A stretch of 64,000 nucleotides of DNA, taken from a virus. The stretch spans positions 62,001-126,000 of IMG/VR virus record IMGVR_UViG_3300027976_000006; one strand, given 5' to 3'. The stretch's first letter is position 1, and every line of letters begins with the position of its first letter. The position numbers and the translations under genes were made by a program. A model generated the notes under the pieces. The model was not told the origin of the DNA. It ran no database searches and saw only the letters and a program-made list of their open reading frames with translations. Shown here in pieces: positions 40,245 through 49,799 of the stretch.

Positions 40245-43200
40245 ATGTTGAACACAACCGTTGGGCAATTGTTGATTAATGATGTACTCCCCGAAGAGAT
40301 GAGAGACTCGCACCGTGTGTTAGATAAGAAGGGGTTGCAATCTTTATTACAACAAGTGGCGCAACAATACCCAGAACGCTATCGAGATATTTCTTTTCAG
40401 CTAAGCCAGCTAGGTCAAAGCATGGCGCAGCAGCAGGGTGGTATGTCGTTTGGTCTGCGACATCTGCAAGTAAGTAAAGCGGCTATGGCATCTCGGCAGA
40501 AAGTTAAAGTTTCACTTGCTAATATACTAGCGGACGACACATTGACGGACCGCCAACGAAATGACCAGATTATTCTTGCTGTTGGCAAGGAAAGTCCCGA
40601 GCAACAAAAGCAAGTTCTGGCAGAAGCATTAAAAGACAAAAACCCGCTTGGGCTGCAGGTGATGTCGGGAACCCGCGGTAAGTCGATGAACCTAACTAGT
40701 CTGCTGGGTTCGGATATGTTGTATTCTGACCAGCGTGACGAAGTGATTCCGATTCCTGTATTGCACAGTTATAGCGAGGGGTTGTCACCTGCGGAATATT
40801 GGGCTGGAACTTACGGGGCGCGCAAAGGGATTATGGCAACTAAGTTTGCCACACAAGAAGCTGGTTTTTTTAACAAGCAGCTAAACCAAACTAGTCATCG
40901 TCTTGTGGTTACGGGAGAGGATGCCGAGGAGGACAAAGACGCACCTATTCGTGGCTTGGTGGTAGACACCGAAGATGCGGATAACGAAGGTGCTTTATTG
41001 GCCCGTGACGCAGGTCCTTACGCACGCAATACCCCACTTACCCCGAAAATACTAAACCATTTACAACGGCTAGGGCACCCTAGAATTTTGGTACGCTCCC
41101 CGCTAGTTGGTGGTTCTCCCGAGGGTGGTGTTTATTCTAGAGATGTAGGTATTAGGGAAACAGGAAGGTTGCCGGGTATTGGGGAGCAAGTTGGGTTGCA
41201 GGCTGCACACGCTCTAAGTGAACCGATCAGCCAAGGGCAACTATCTGCAAAGCATTCTGGTGGGGTTGCGGGGCAAGAAAAAGCTGTAAGCGGGTTTCAA
41301 TATTTAAACCAATTAGTGCAGGTTCCTAAGAAAATGCAAGGCGGGGCAGCCCATTCCCTTACAGATGGCACGGTGCAGCGGATTGAGGCAGCTCCAGCGG
41401 GTGGTAGCTATGTGACCATCGGGGATAAAAGACATTATGTAGGAGTAGGGTATGAGCTTAAAGTTAAAAAAGGAGACGAAGTAGAAGCTGGTGATGTAAT
41501 TAGTACGGGGATTCCTAACCCCGCAACTATTACAGAGCATAAAGGAATTGGGGAAGGTCGGCGATATTTCGTTAACGAATTTCGTAAGGCTATGGGTGAC
41601 AGCGGAATGTTCGGACATCGGCGTAATGTTGAAGTGTTGGCAAGGGGGCTTATCAACCACGTAAGGTTGACGGAAGAAACTGACGATAACGTTCCTGATG
41701 ATATTGTACCTTATTCAACGCTTGAGCACACTTATAAGCCGCGGGCAGACTATCAGCGATTAACGCCCAAGCGTGCGTTAGGTCAATATCTTGAACGACC
41801 TGTGCTGCATTACACCATAGGCACCAAGATTCAACCCTCGATGCTTAAGAATTTTGAAGAATTTAAAGTTAATGAAATTCCAGTGCACAAGAACCCTCCT
41901 CCATTTGTGCCACAGATGGTACGTGGGTTGTATCAAATGCAGCACGACCCCGATTGGATGACACAAATGTATGGGTCTGGGCTGAAGAAAAGTTTTTTAG
42001 ACTCGGTTACGCATGGTGCAGTTAGCGAAGAGCGAGGTACAAGCTTTGTGCCGAGTTTGGCCTTGGGGCTTAATTTTGGTGAAGGCAGTGATCGTGCCGT
42101 AATAAAGCCGAAGTCTGGGGCAACTCCTCCTTTTTTTGGTGGCAGTTTTACTCCGGGTCAAACTAAATTTGCAGCAGATACTCCGAATGTCTCTGCCCCG
42201 CCTTCTGCTTCTAAACCGCCTGCTGTTTCTACCCCACCTAGAACTTTAGCTCCGGGCACAAACATTATGCCGACAGCACCGACACCTGTAAAAGCACCTA
42301 CACCTGCTCCGACATACTCGAACTCTAACGCAAATCAATTTAGTAATTTAATGCATAGTAATTCTCCCTTTGCTCAACAAACCGGGCAGGCGTTGAATCA
42401 AATGAATCCATTACACGCAATGATGATGTTGGGGGGGATGGCTAATAATAATAATAATAATAATATGTCTAGTAATATAATGAATGGGTTTGGCGGGCAA
42501 AATAATGGTGGAATGTTTAATATGTTTAATGGGGGGCAAAATAATAACGGGCAAAATAGCGGAGGAATGTTCAATAATATGTTTAATATGCCCAGCTCGT
42601 ACGATTCGGAATCTAACATGCCTGCTGAGCCTGTAACTGAAAGCCCATATGTCTCGGCTCAAGGTCCAGTAAGTAATACTGCCTCTGGTGCTGCGTATGA
42701 CACCGCAGCAAAGGGGGTAGGTGCGGGATATTCAGCAGTAGCAAATAAATTTTCAAGTCCTCCTATCTCATCTAATATTATGCCTCCGCCGTTGCCTAGA
42801 ACACCTCCTCCGATACCCGCTAAGCTTCCTCCGATACCCGGAATGACTCCTCCTCCGATACCAGGAATGACTCCTCTTCCGCTGCCTGGGGTTAAACCTC
42901 TGGCTGGTATGCTCAGTAAAGCCACTTCAATAGGTGGTACAGGTTTAAAGTTAGTAAGTAAAGCGGCACTGCCACTATCTGTGGCTCTGGACACAATAAA
43001 CGTCGGGCAAGACATATACAACAAAGGTTGGGATAATACAACTAACGACGCAGCACAAAAATGGCGAGATATACTTTCGGCCAAGGATGGGCTACATACC
43101 TTGTATCAAGCTCCATTACAAGTTCTAAACCCTGTGGCTAATGCACAATTAATTGCTGGCGGGGCAACACAGACTGCCCAGATGGTAGGAGAAAAAGCAC

Positions 43201-43865
43201 AAGAAGGGCTAACCCATGCGTATGACAAAGTAACGGGTACGGATACTCGTTCTCGTAATTTTGCAGAGGACAAGACACAAGTTAAAAACATGGAGTTAGA
43301 AAATCAAAGAGATTTAGAAGGACAAAGAGCACTAAATAAGCCGAATCCAAATCTACCCCCAGATAGGTTAGCTTTAAATACGCAAGAAAATGCCCGTCTT
43401 GATGCTAAAATACAAGATTCTAAAACGAGGCAAGGAAATACGGCGGATGAAACTGCAAACTGGAGGCTAGGCCAGCAAAATTGGTTTGGCAGTGGTGGCC
43501 ACAAATTTAGGGATGCTATGCAAAATTCGATTACTAATTCAGCTGCCGAATTGCAGGGTTTAAATAACGGAGGCACACTAGATGCAGGGCAGCAGGCTAG
43601 GAAAGAACAGTTAGAAAACGGACAAGCACAGCGTAAACAAATGATCGGTACTTACGATCGGGAGGGCGGGGCATCTGGTAAAGGTTTGTTTAGTACAGAT
43701 ATGCGCAACCGGGTTAGCAGTCTTAAGGAAAATATTGTGCAGGTCGGTTCACAACTTAGAGACCCCAACCTTCCTCCGGACCAAAAAGCAAAATTAGAGG
43801 CACAATTAAAAAATAATAATGAAATGTTAGAAGAATATCGAGGATGGGCAGAAAGTTCTAAATAA
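40245..43865 (+). CDS. RNA polymerase: C-terminal half of beta-prime with long extension
   Basis: 1206 aa. Residues 179-208 are the bridge helix and trigger-loop start (GLSPAEYWAGTYGARKG). Residues 313-340 match the conserved beta-prime C-terminal helix region (GEQVGLQAAHALSEPISQGQ), and clamp-type sequence follows to about 600. It completes the active centre begun in 34096-38562. Beyond about 630 there is no polymerase similarity: a Ser/Pro-rich part starting just after a TKFAADT segment (K641), an Asn/Gly/Met-rich stretch with seven Asn, Pro-rich repeats, a hydrophobic segment and a charged coiled-coil-like end. The extension resembles the virion proteins of this genome and may be cleaved or serve packaging. 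Confidence 0.88.
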   Translation: MLNTTVGQLLINDVLPEEMRDSHRVLDKKGLQSLLQQVAQQYPERYRDISFQLSQLGQSMAQQQGGMSFGLRHLQVSKAAMASRQKVKVSLANILADDTLTDRQRNDQIILAVGKESPEQQKQVLAEALKDKNPLGLQVMSGTRGKSMNLTSLLGSDMLYSDQRDEVIPIPVLHSYSEGLSPAEYWAGTYGARKGIMATKFATQEAGFFNKQLNQTSHRLVVTGEDAEEDKDAPIRGLVVDTEDADNEGALLARDAGPYARNTPLTPKILNHLQRLGHPRILVRSPLVGGSPEGGVYSRDVGIRETGRLPGIGEQVGLQAAHALSEPISQGQLSAKHSGGVAGQEKAVSGFQYLNQLVQVPKKMQGGAAHSLTDGTVQRIEAAPAGGSYVTIGDKRHYVGVGYELKVKKGDEVEAGDVISTGIPNPATITEHKGIGEGRRYFVNEFRKAMGDSGMFGHRRNVEVLARGLINHVRLTEETDDNVPDDIVPYSTLEHTYKPRADYQRLTPKRALGQYLERPVLHYTIGTKIQPSMLKNFEEFKVNEIPVHKNPPPFVPQMVRGLYQMQHDPDWMTQMYGSGLKKSFLDSVTHGAVSEERGTSFVPSLALGLNFGEGSDRAVIKPKSGATPPFFGGSFTPGQTKFAADTPNVSAPPSASKPPAVSTPPRTLAPGTNIMPTAPTPVKAPTPAPTYSNSNANQFSNLMHSNSPFAQQTGQALNQMNPLHAMMMLGGMANNNNNNNMSSNIMNGFGGQNNGGMFNMFNGGQNNNGQNSGGMFNNMFNMPSSYDSESNMPAEPVTESPYVSAQGPVSNTASGAAYDTAAKGVGAGYSAVANKFSSPPISSNIMPPPLPRTPPPIPAKLPPIPGMTPPPIPGMTPLPLPGVKPLAGMLSKATSIGGTGLKLVSKAALPLSVALDTINVGQDIYNKGWDNTTNDAAQKWRDILSAKDGLHTLYQAPLQVLNPVANAQLIAGGATQTAQMVGEKAQEGLTHAYDKVTGTDTRSRNFAEDKTQVKNMELENQRDLEGQRALNKPNPNLPPDRLALNTQENARLDAKIQDSKTRQGNTADETANWRLGQQNWFGSGGHKFRDAMQNSITNSAAELQGLNNGGTLDAGQQARKEQLENGQAQRKQMIGTYDREGGASGKGLFSTDMRNRVSSLKENIVQVGSQLRDPNLPPDQKAKLEAQLKNNNEMLEEYRGWAESSK
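42445..42465 (+). repeat. AAT trinucleotide repeat (7 units)
   Basis: Seven tandem AAT codons encode seven asparagines in the beta-prime extension, followed by more Asn/Gly/Met-rich sequence. Confidence 0.9.
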
Positions 43866-43955
43866 TATTAATAAGGTGTTTGTATTGCGGTATAAGCCAC
43901 TATATGGCTAAACTACTTTAATAACTTTAAGCTTCAGATAACTTAGGAGGACTCT

Positions 43956-44225
43956 ATGGGGAATAAACCGCTGCTTGGCGGGCTTGACATAAAGTATGCT
44001 GCCGCATATCTGCTGCCCCCATCTACCTCGGAGTTCGGTGAAGATAAAAAGAAAAAGAAAAAGAAAATACAAGCAGAGGACGAGGGTGCTGCTGTGGAGA
44101 AAATGGCAGCCACCTACGGGGATGCCATTGTTGGCGCACGCTTATCCTTGGTTAGACAGCAGATGCGTTCTGGCGATCTAGGCGGCGGGTGGCATCCAGA
44201 TAATCAAATTAATCCGATTAAGTAG
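43956..44225 (+). CDS. Hypothetical small basic protein, 89 aa
   Basis: ATG 43956 follows TTAGGAGGACTCT. The N-terminus has an IKYAAAYLLPP segment (K-x-A motif), a run of seven lysines (about 32-38) follows, and the rest is a helical domain (VEKMAATYGDAIVGARL). The leader region 43866-43955 has a small AGCCA/TGGCT hairpin. Possibly a minor virion protein. Confidence 0.6.
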   Translation: MGNKPLLGGLDIKYAAAYLLPPSTSEFGEDKKKKKKKIQAEDEGAAVEKMAATYGDAIVGARLSLVRQQMRSGDLGGGWHPDNQINPIK

Positions 44226-44245
44226 CACAATCAAGGAATGTCCTT

Positions 44246-46720
44246 ATGGAAATGCCTAAGCAGAGTAATTCAATAAAGAACGCCAGCATAGGCGGTAAAG
44301 GCGGGGAGACGGAATTTGCCCAGGCTTTTTCCAGCTTAGCCTATGCATACCTAAAAGACAAGGCACCACGACTTCTTGACTATATGTTGGGTTTTCAGCT
44401 AATTGATCGCAATGAAGATAATACTAAAGCAGTTGGTGTTTTTGGTTTCCAGCTCGACAAACAGTGGCTTTATGCCCCTGTATTTTTTTTAAACGGCGAT
44501 TTAAAAGGGCATGAGTTGCTATACGTAAAAAACAATGATTCATTTGTTCCGATGAAAGAAAACTGGATTAACTATCTGATGAGTCGAAAGCCTCATATTT
44601 TAGGCGAACCTTCAGTAAACAAATTGCAAGAGCTTGGTGGGATTGCTCCTGACATTAATTCGTTGTCCTTGTCACCTACCGGCAACAAGAACGCAAGTGA
44701 CATATATTGGCTTCGTCCAGTGCTACCCATGCTGGCAGCTTTTAAAGTAAAACTTGCTAACTCCTTGTATCGAGGAGCGGGCAATCGGCAGCTTGATCAA
44801 AAGGCGATTGTTCGATCGCCATTTACGGCTGCATTAGCCAAGACTGCTTCAAATCTGGATTTTAACCAAGTTCTGCCTAAAAGTCTCTTACTGCTTGAAG
44901 CTGCCTATGACTTAGCCGAGCGGTACCCTGCCATCAAAAAAGCTACTTGTGATTTTTACGGAGCTAACTGTTTTTCACGCTGGGGGAAAGAATTTAGAAG
45001 CAATACGATCAAGCAAGCTAGCAGCATTCTTTATTCACCTACCACGGTCACACTTACATCTACTAATTTGTTAAGCGGGGCAGCACAATCGAGGCCTACC
45101 ATCGATCACATTAAAGAAGGCAAGCTACAAGTCGTTACTTCCGTAACTTCGGATCAAGGCGGGCTGGATACTAAAGACCAAGAGAACTTATTGCAGGGCA
45201 AGATAGTTATTAAGGATAGGCGAGAAGATGCAGAAGTAAGTAAAGTCTATGCAACAGAAAACGAGATTAGACTTTTCAATCCTTCTGAAACCGAACTGTA
45301 CTCTGTACTGGAGAAGTCTGGAGAATTTAGCAAAATGCTGGTGGTGTTAAACGGGATTAGCAGCCGCGGCGCTGAATATATGACCACAGTAATACGCATA
45401 GACGATAAGGATAGTCAGAACAAAAGTTGGTTAAACGCAGACAATACGGCAGTTTTTGCTACGCAAGTTTCCATGGACAAAAATGATTGGAAAGATTGGT
45501 TCGATGGTTTATCCTCCGAGACTGACTTAGCCGAGGAGGCTGAATATATTGCGATAAACGCCACCCATTCCGCCACTGCTCCTTTTCATGTACTCACCGA
45601 TATGGGAGATGGGCAATATAAAGTAGATTTTCGCATAAGTAAAGATTATCTATCTTCTCGTGACTCGCTGCTGCCACAGGTACAATCGCGCTACGCTAGC
45701 GGGGGCGACAACCGCACTCGCGGTGTGACTCTAATTGTGGGTAAACAGGATAAACCAGGGCTTAGACTTCGACCCCTGTCCAGCGAACTGTGCGTGCCTG
45801 CATCTTTTAAATTTATTAAACTGTCTGATGGTTCTTCCTCTGGCTTTTTTGGTAGTTGCGGTTGTTCTCCTTTGGACGAAGATTCAAACCCAATTAAGTT
45901 AGGTAGCTTAAGCGACATTCAACGATTGCTGGTTGAAAAAACAGCCAGGCTTAAAGTGTTCAATAACGGAACTGACGTCTACCTGGATTCGGTTATTGGC
46001 TCTGTGCAGTTAAGTAAAAAGGCAGCATTATGCCAGCTGGTCGCCACACATGGCCTACGCGAAAAAGCAGCCATGGACATGCTGAAAAAAGCGGAGCAGA
46101 AAGGACATGCTGTTTATCGTGTTCGATATGCCCCAGGTTATGGGGCCGAAAAGCAAGCTGCTCCAAATACCAGTGTGCTAGCTGGTGGCCCTACTTTCCC
46201 GCTTGATACTGAATCAAATAACGATGGTAGTGAGACTTATGGCCCTAGCACTTCTGTCCGAACCCAGACTAGTACGGAAAAAACTTCGCCCATACCTTCA
46301 TTAAGCGGGCGTAACACAAATAGGTCCAAGTGGGACAACTGGCAAAACTTCGAGGCTAAGGATTTTAAGCAAAATCTGCAGGCGGCACAAGTCGCGGGCA
46401 AGGAAGGGCAGAAAGAAGTGTTTGATGTTTCGATGATGGCTGGTATGTTAAAAACAGTGCGACAAGATTCAATTGTAGACCGCCACTTAGGTGATTTAAT
46501 GTCGGCGTTAGATTCGCTAGGTCGTTTGATAATGAATTTCTACTGGCACCAGGAAGAATTTGAAGATCGGTATGGCAAAAGTGATCTTCCGGAGTTGGAA
46601 GATAGTTTGCGTAACGCTTTTGAATCTCTTGGGGATATCACACTTTTCTTAAAAGAAAAAACCATAGAATCGTCGGCGGATAAAGGTGATATTAACTTAG
46701 ATGAAGTTTCAAGGAACTAA
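44246..46720 (+). CDS. Putative virion structural protein, 824 aa
   Basis: ATG 44246 lies after CAAGGAATGTCCTT. The first 130 residues form a soluble domain with many aromatic and Asp/Asn residues (FQLIDRNEDNTKAVGVFGFQ). The middle contains beta-rich and mixed segments. Near 640-660 an AEKQAAPNTS segment carries the K-x-A motif, followed by a Ser/Thr/Pro linker (about 655-700) and a helical C-terminus that ends acidic. It starts the 44-56 kb structural block. I recall similar domains in other large phages but cannot name the family. Confidence 0.6.
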   Translation: MEMPKQSNSIKNASIGGKGGETEFAQAFSSLAYAYLKDKAPRLLDYMLGFQLIDRNEDNTKAVGVFGFQLDKQWLYAPVFFLNGDLKGHELLYVKNNDSFVPMKENWINYLMSRKPHILGEPSVNKLQELGGIAPDINSLSLSPTGNKNASDIYWLRPVLPMLAAFKVKLANSLYRGAGNRQLDQKAIVRSPFTAALAKTASNLDFNQVLPKSLLLLEAAYDLAERYPAIKKATCDFYGANCFSRWGKEFRSNTIKQASSILYSPTTVTLTSTNLLSGAAQSRPTIDHIKEGKLQVVTSVTSDQGGLDTKDQENLLQGKIVIKDRREDAEVSKVYATENEIRLFNPSETELYSVLEKSGEFSKMLVVLNGISSRGAEYMTTVIRIDDKDSQNKSWLNADNTAVFATQVSMDKNDWKDWFDGLSSETDLAEEAEYIAINATHSATAPFHVLTDMGDGQYKVDFRISKDYLSSRDSLLPQVQSRYASGGDNRTRGVTLIVGKQDKPGLRLRPLSSELCVPASFKFIKLSDGSSSGFFGSCGCSPLDEDSNPIKLGSLSDIQRLLVEKTARLKVFNNGTDVYLDSVIGSVQLSKKAALCQLVATHGLREKAAMDMLKKAEQKGHAVYRVRYAPGYGAEKQAAPNTSVLAGGPTFPLDTESNNDGSETYGPSTSVRTQTSTEKTSPIPSLSGRNTNRSKWDNWQNFEAKDFKQNLQAAQVAGKEGQKEVFDVSMMAGMLKTVRQDSIVDRHLGDLMSALDSLGRLIMNFYWHQEEFEDRYGKSDLPELEDSLRNAFESLGDITLFLKEKTIESSADKGDINLDEVSRN

Positions 46721-46723
46721 ACT

Positions 46724-47407
46724 ATGTCTTCAGAATATTCTCGTGTTGTTGCGTTTTACGGTAGCTCCGCTGCCGTTACAAGCCTAGAACTTCCTGCTTT
46801 TACGAATGGATCGCTGGAGCGTGTTATTATTATTCAAACTAATCCTTCGGTGGCGGTTGGATCTGGTTCTTTTAAAATCTATGACCGCAAAGCTGCTTGT
46901 ATAGGCTTGACTGATCTAAATGTAAAAGCTTCGGGGACTGTTTCGAGTGTATCGACTAGCTCTACCGGTGTAATCACTTTAGTGTCTAACATTTCGCATA
47001 ATTTAGGCATAGCTGATACATTTTTTATTAAGGATTGTGCAGATCCCGCATACAACCTTGACTATCAAGTTACGGCTATAAACTCCAACACTTCAGTGAC
47101 GATTTCTCCTGTAGGGGGGACACCAGCTAATTCTTCGACAGCTAGTAGCGGAGTTTGGCAAACATACCCGTTCGATGCCCGAACTTCTCCGGCTACTAAC
47201 TTAATTTATTCTGGAACGATAACCGCTGGAGTTACTTTTCAACAGTTCAGCTTAGGGCGAGCTTATGAAAATAAAGATAACCAAGACATTAACCTACGGT
47301 GTCGGCACACGGGTCTTTGGTTGGAATTCACGCCCGCGACTCTATCGCCCGTAGCCACATTAAACTGGGAAATCGCTTACACCTGCAAAAAAAATAATGT
47401 CGATTAG
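46724..47407 (+). CDS. Putative beta-rich structural protein, 227 aa
   Basis: ATG 46724 lies 3 nt after the previous stop, so translation is probably coupled. The sequence is rich in Ser, Thr, Val and Gly with many predicted beta strands and few charged residues, as in capsid decoration or fibre proteins. There is no signal peptide. The C-terminus (ATLNWEIAYTCKKNNVD) closes in a strand. Function by context only. Confidence 0.6.
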   Translation: MSSEYSRVVAFYGSSAAVTSLELPAFTNGSLERVIIIQTNPSVAVGSGSFKIYDRKAACIGLTDLNVKASGTVSSVSTSSTGVITLVSNISHNLGIADTFFIKDCADPAYNLDYQVTAINSNTSVTISPVGGTPANSSTASSGVWQTYPFDARTSPATNLIYSGTITAGVTFQQFSLGRAYENKDNQDINLRCRHTGLWLEFTPATLSPVATLNWEIAYTCKKNNVD

Positions 47408-47416
47408 GAGTCATTG

Positions 47417-48436
47417 TTGAAAAGTTACAAGGATGTGCGTCTAGCTGACCCGTTTCTTCGCCCTTACTGGAGGCACGAGCGTGTACTTCGCATGCTTCGC
47501 AGCGTTCCACCGGAGCGTTGTAAACGATTTGATGATCGCTGGATTCAAGAATATAAAAAGTTTTTGTTTTTTTGGAATAAAGGCGAAGCCCAGCGGGAAC
47601 GACTTCTCTATGAAAATCCAGGCTTGTACTTCGCCTATAATTTATACGACAGGCTGGCGATTGAACCCGAGCTGACCTTGATGATTGAAGCCAGGCTGTT
47701 AGCTGGGTCTTCTGTCCAAAGCATTGCTAATGACTGCAAGACCATACCAGAAACCATTGAATGGTACGAACGACTATTTTTTAATGTGTCTGATTTCTTG
47801 ACTCACCACGATTGGATCGTAAAAAATGTATTGTTGCCCGCGTCTGACCGTTTTGTAGAACAACTACCTCCGGACAGTGCTGGGTCAACGCAGCCGGCTA
47901 TGTCTTCTGGGCTAATGCGCACACAATTAGATTTACCTTTGAAATTCTTTGCGTATTTTGGTGGTCCTTTAGTTTGCGATGTCATGATTAGCGGGTTTCG
48001 ACGCAACAATCATGTATTAACCTCAGATAATTTGTCTGAATTTTTTAACAATCAATTTGCACTTCAAGTGCAGCGGCGCAGTGCGCAAGCCGCAGGACAG
48101 TTTGAGGTCAACAAGTATAATGTATTGGAACTTCTTAACACGCATATCAGGTTGATGGAATTGCATAAATCCGGCAAGAGTCAAGAAGTGCGACATAACG
48201 AATTTGAAAAAAATGTAAGTGCAATGATGCTGGAAATTCCTTGGAGTGTAGGTAAAAACGGAGAACAGCTATATCAAGGAACCGCTGTTGGTAGGTACGA
48301 TAAAGGGCCAGTTGAGTTGAATTCAGAAGAAGCTATTTTAATCGCCGCTGGAACTAACTTACCCGTACTGGAACATGACGAAGGTATCGATGTTTACAAA
48401 CGGGGGGAGACGGATACACATGCAACCATTGAATAA
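47417..48436 (+). CDS. Hypothetical protein with helix-turn-helix-like segment, 339 aa
   Basis: TTG 47417 is chosen because AGGAG lies 6 nt upstream; TTG 47414 is also possible. The N-terminal third is charged and helical. Residues about 92-122 (GSSVQSIANDCKTIPETIEW) resemble a helix-turn-helix, followed by a long helical region and a polar tail. The position in the head gene block makes a packaging or assembly protein as likely as a regulator. Overlaps the next gene by 17 nt. Confidence 0.55.
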   Translation: MKSYKDVRLADPFLRPYWRHERVLRMLRSVPPERCKRFDDRWIQEYKKFLFFWNKGEAQRERLLYENPGLYFAYNLYDRLAIEPELTLMIEARLLAGSSVQSIANDCKTIPETIEWYERLFFNVSDFLTHHDWIVKNVLLPASDRFVEQLPPDSAGSTQPAMSSGLMRTQLDLPLKFFAYFGGPLVCDVMISGFRRNNHVLTSDNLSEFFNNQFALQVQRRSAQAAGQFEVNKYNVLELLNTHIRLMELHKSGKSQEVRHNEFEKNVSAMMLEIPWSVGKNGEQLYQGTAVGRYDKGPVELNSEEAILIAAGTNLPVLEHDEGIDVYKRGETDTHATIE

Positions 48437-49799
48437 GGCAGATGAACAGCAGCTACTAGCTGGCGTAAAAAAGGCTGTGGACTTGGTTGATAACCAAAAC
48501 ATAGATCCTACCGATGCCATGTATCAAGTAGCAAAATCTATGCAGTTTTCTCCCGGATTTTTAAAAGCAGCTTGCAACGCTTTTAACACAGGGAGACAGC
48601 TCGCCCAGTGGAACGCTAATGATTCTGCGCTGGATAAGCTGGCTAGTTTTACTTTGGCAGATTACTCGACAGTACACGACAGAATCTGGGGACAAAAAGT
48701 AGAAAAAGTTGCTTCAGTATCTAATTTTTTACCTGTCTTTGATTCTTACGAAGAACAAGCAAGACAGCAGTTTCTCCGCGCGGATTTAACTACGCTGGAA
48801 AAATCGGCAGCTGAAGTGCAACAGCACCCGTTAGCGCTGGAAGAGTACGCTGGAAACAAAGTCACAAAAAACTACTCAAACTACGACTATTGCCGGCGTA
48901 TGGCCGAAGAAGCTAGGCGAGAAAAATCAGCAAACGAAGACAGATTAAACCTTAAGCTACATCTGCTGGAAAATTATTTCCGTAAGTTTGCCCAGGATCG
49001 GGTGCCGTTGGCACAAGTAGAACATGCTGTTTCAGTTTGTCGTGGCGCGGTGGGTAAGACACTTATGGACCACGTGGCGGGGAAATTTCAAAAAGAAAAA
49101 AGAGCAGCAGATCACAAAGCTAGCTGGGTAGGTTTTCAGCAAGAAGTCGACTGGAAAAAAGAACCTTACACATTAATCGATGCCACAATAAAACAAGCTA
49201 GAGATTACTACAAGTCTGCGCTGGCACTGCAAAATCTAGAGATTAAAGCGGCAGAAGCTAAAGAAATTACTACTTCTTTTTATCGCCCTTATGTACCCAG
49301 CTATCCGGATAGCCGGCCTCCTTCTGTTAATCTTATGGAAGAAAAACGAGGGGCGGCACTTGCAAGCGGATTAGGGGGAGGACTAGGATTAGGATTAGCA
49401 AGCAGCATCGCTGGTTTGGCACGGGATTCCCACGACAAACTAGTAGACAAACAAATAAGGGAGTTAGATGCCCCTGACCATTTAAACGAGTTGCGAAAAA
49501 TCAGGGCACAGACGGTACTCACTCAACTAATGAGTGATCCTGAAAATCCTTTAAGCCAATACGATCCAGAGGAAGTACTGGGTAAATACAATGAAATGGT
49601 GCAATTATCCCCAAGACTTGCAGATCAATCTGCAAGCATTGGACCTTTGTTAAACAAACGAATGCTTGGTAATACGGAACCTTTTGAAATTTCTGAGCTG
49701 TTGAAAATGGAAGAAAGTGCCAAGAAAACTCAGACTTCACCTTCTCGTGACGATAACCAAATAGGAAACGCGCAAAATGGCAGCATTATCGCTAAGTAG
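48420..49799 (+). CDS. Putative virion protein, helical, 459 aa
   Basis: ATG 48420 is preferred over an in-frame start at 48375 because it follows a GGGGGGAG site and reduces the overlap. The protein is largely helical and charged and unusually dense in K-x-A motifs (DKLASF, VEKVAS, LEKSAA, REKSAN, RKFAQD). A Gly/Leu hydrophobic segment (LASGLGGGLGLGLASSIAGL) lies near 315-335. Overlaps the next gene by 23 nt. An internal head protein processed on maturation is possible; no family recognised. Confidence 0.6.
   Translation: MQPLNKADEQQLLAGVKKAVDLVDNQNIDPTDAMYQVAKSMQFSPGFLKAACNAFNTGRQLAQWNANDSALDKLASFTLADYSTVHDRIWGQKVEKVASVSNFLPVFDSYEEQARQQFLRADLTTLEKSAAEVQQHPLALEEYAGNKVTKNYSNYDYCRRMAEEARREKSANEDRLNLKLHLLENYFRKFAQDRVPLAQVEHAVSVCRGAVGKTLMDHVAGKFQKEKRAADHKASWVGFQQEVDWKKEPYTLIDATIKQARDYYKSALALQNLEIKAAEAKEITTSFYRPYVPSYPDSRPPSVNLMEEKRGAALASGLGGGLGLGLASSIAGLARDSHDKLVDKQIRELDAPDHLNELRKIRAQTVLTQLMSDPENPLSQYDPEEVLGKYNEMVQLSPRLADQSASIGPLLNKRMLGNTEPFEISELLKMEESAKKTQTSPSRDDNQIGNAQNGSIIAK

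Noticed and set aside
42659-43084. 141-codon minus-strand frame opposite the polymerase extension
   Set aside because: Its Gly/Pro/Ile composition mirrors the proline-rich repeats on the + strand; a shadow frame.
34096-43865. A sequencing frameshift splitting one polymerase gene
   Set aside because: 1.7 kb with three well-formed genes and their ribosome sites lies between the two parts, and each part has its own start and stop.
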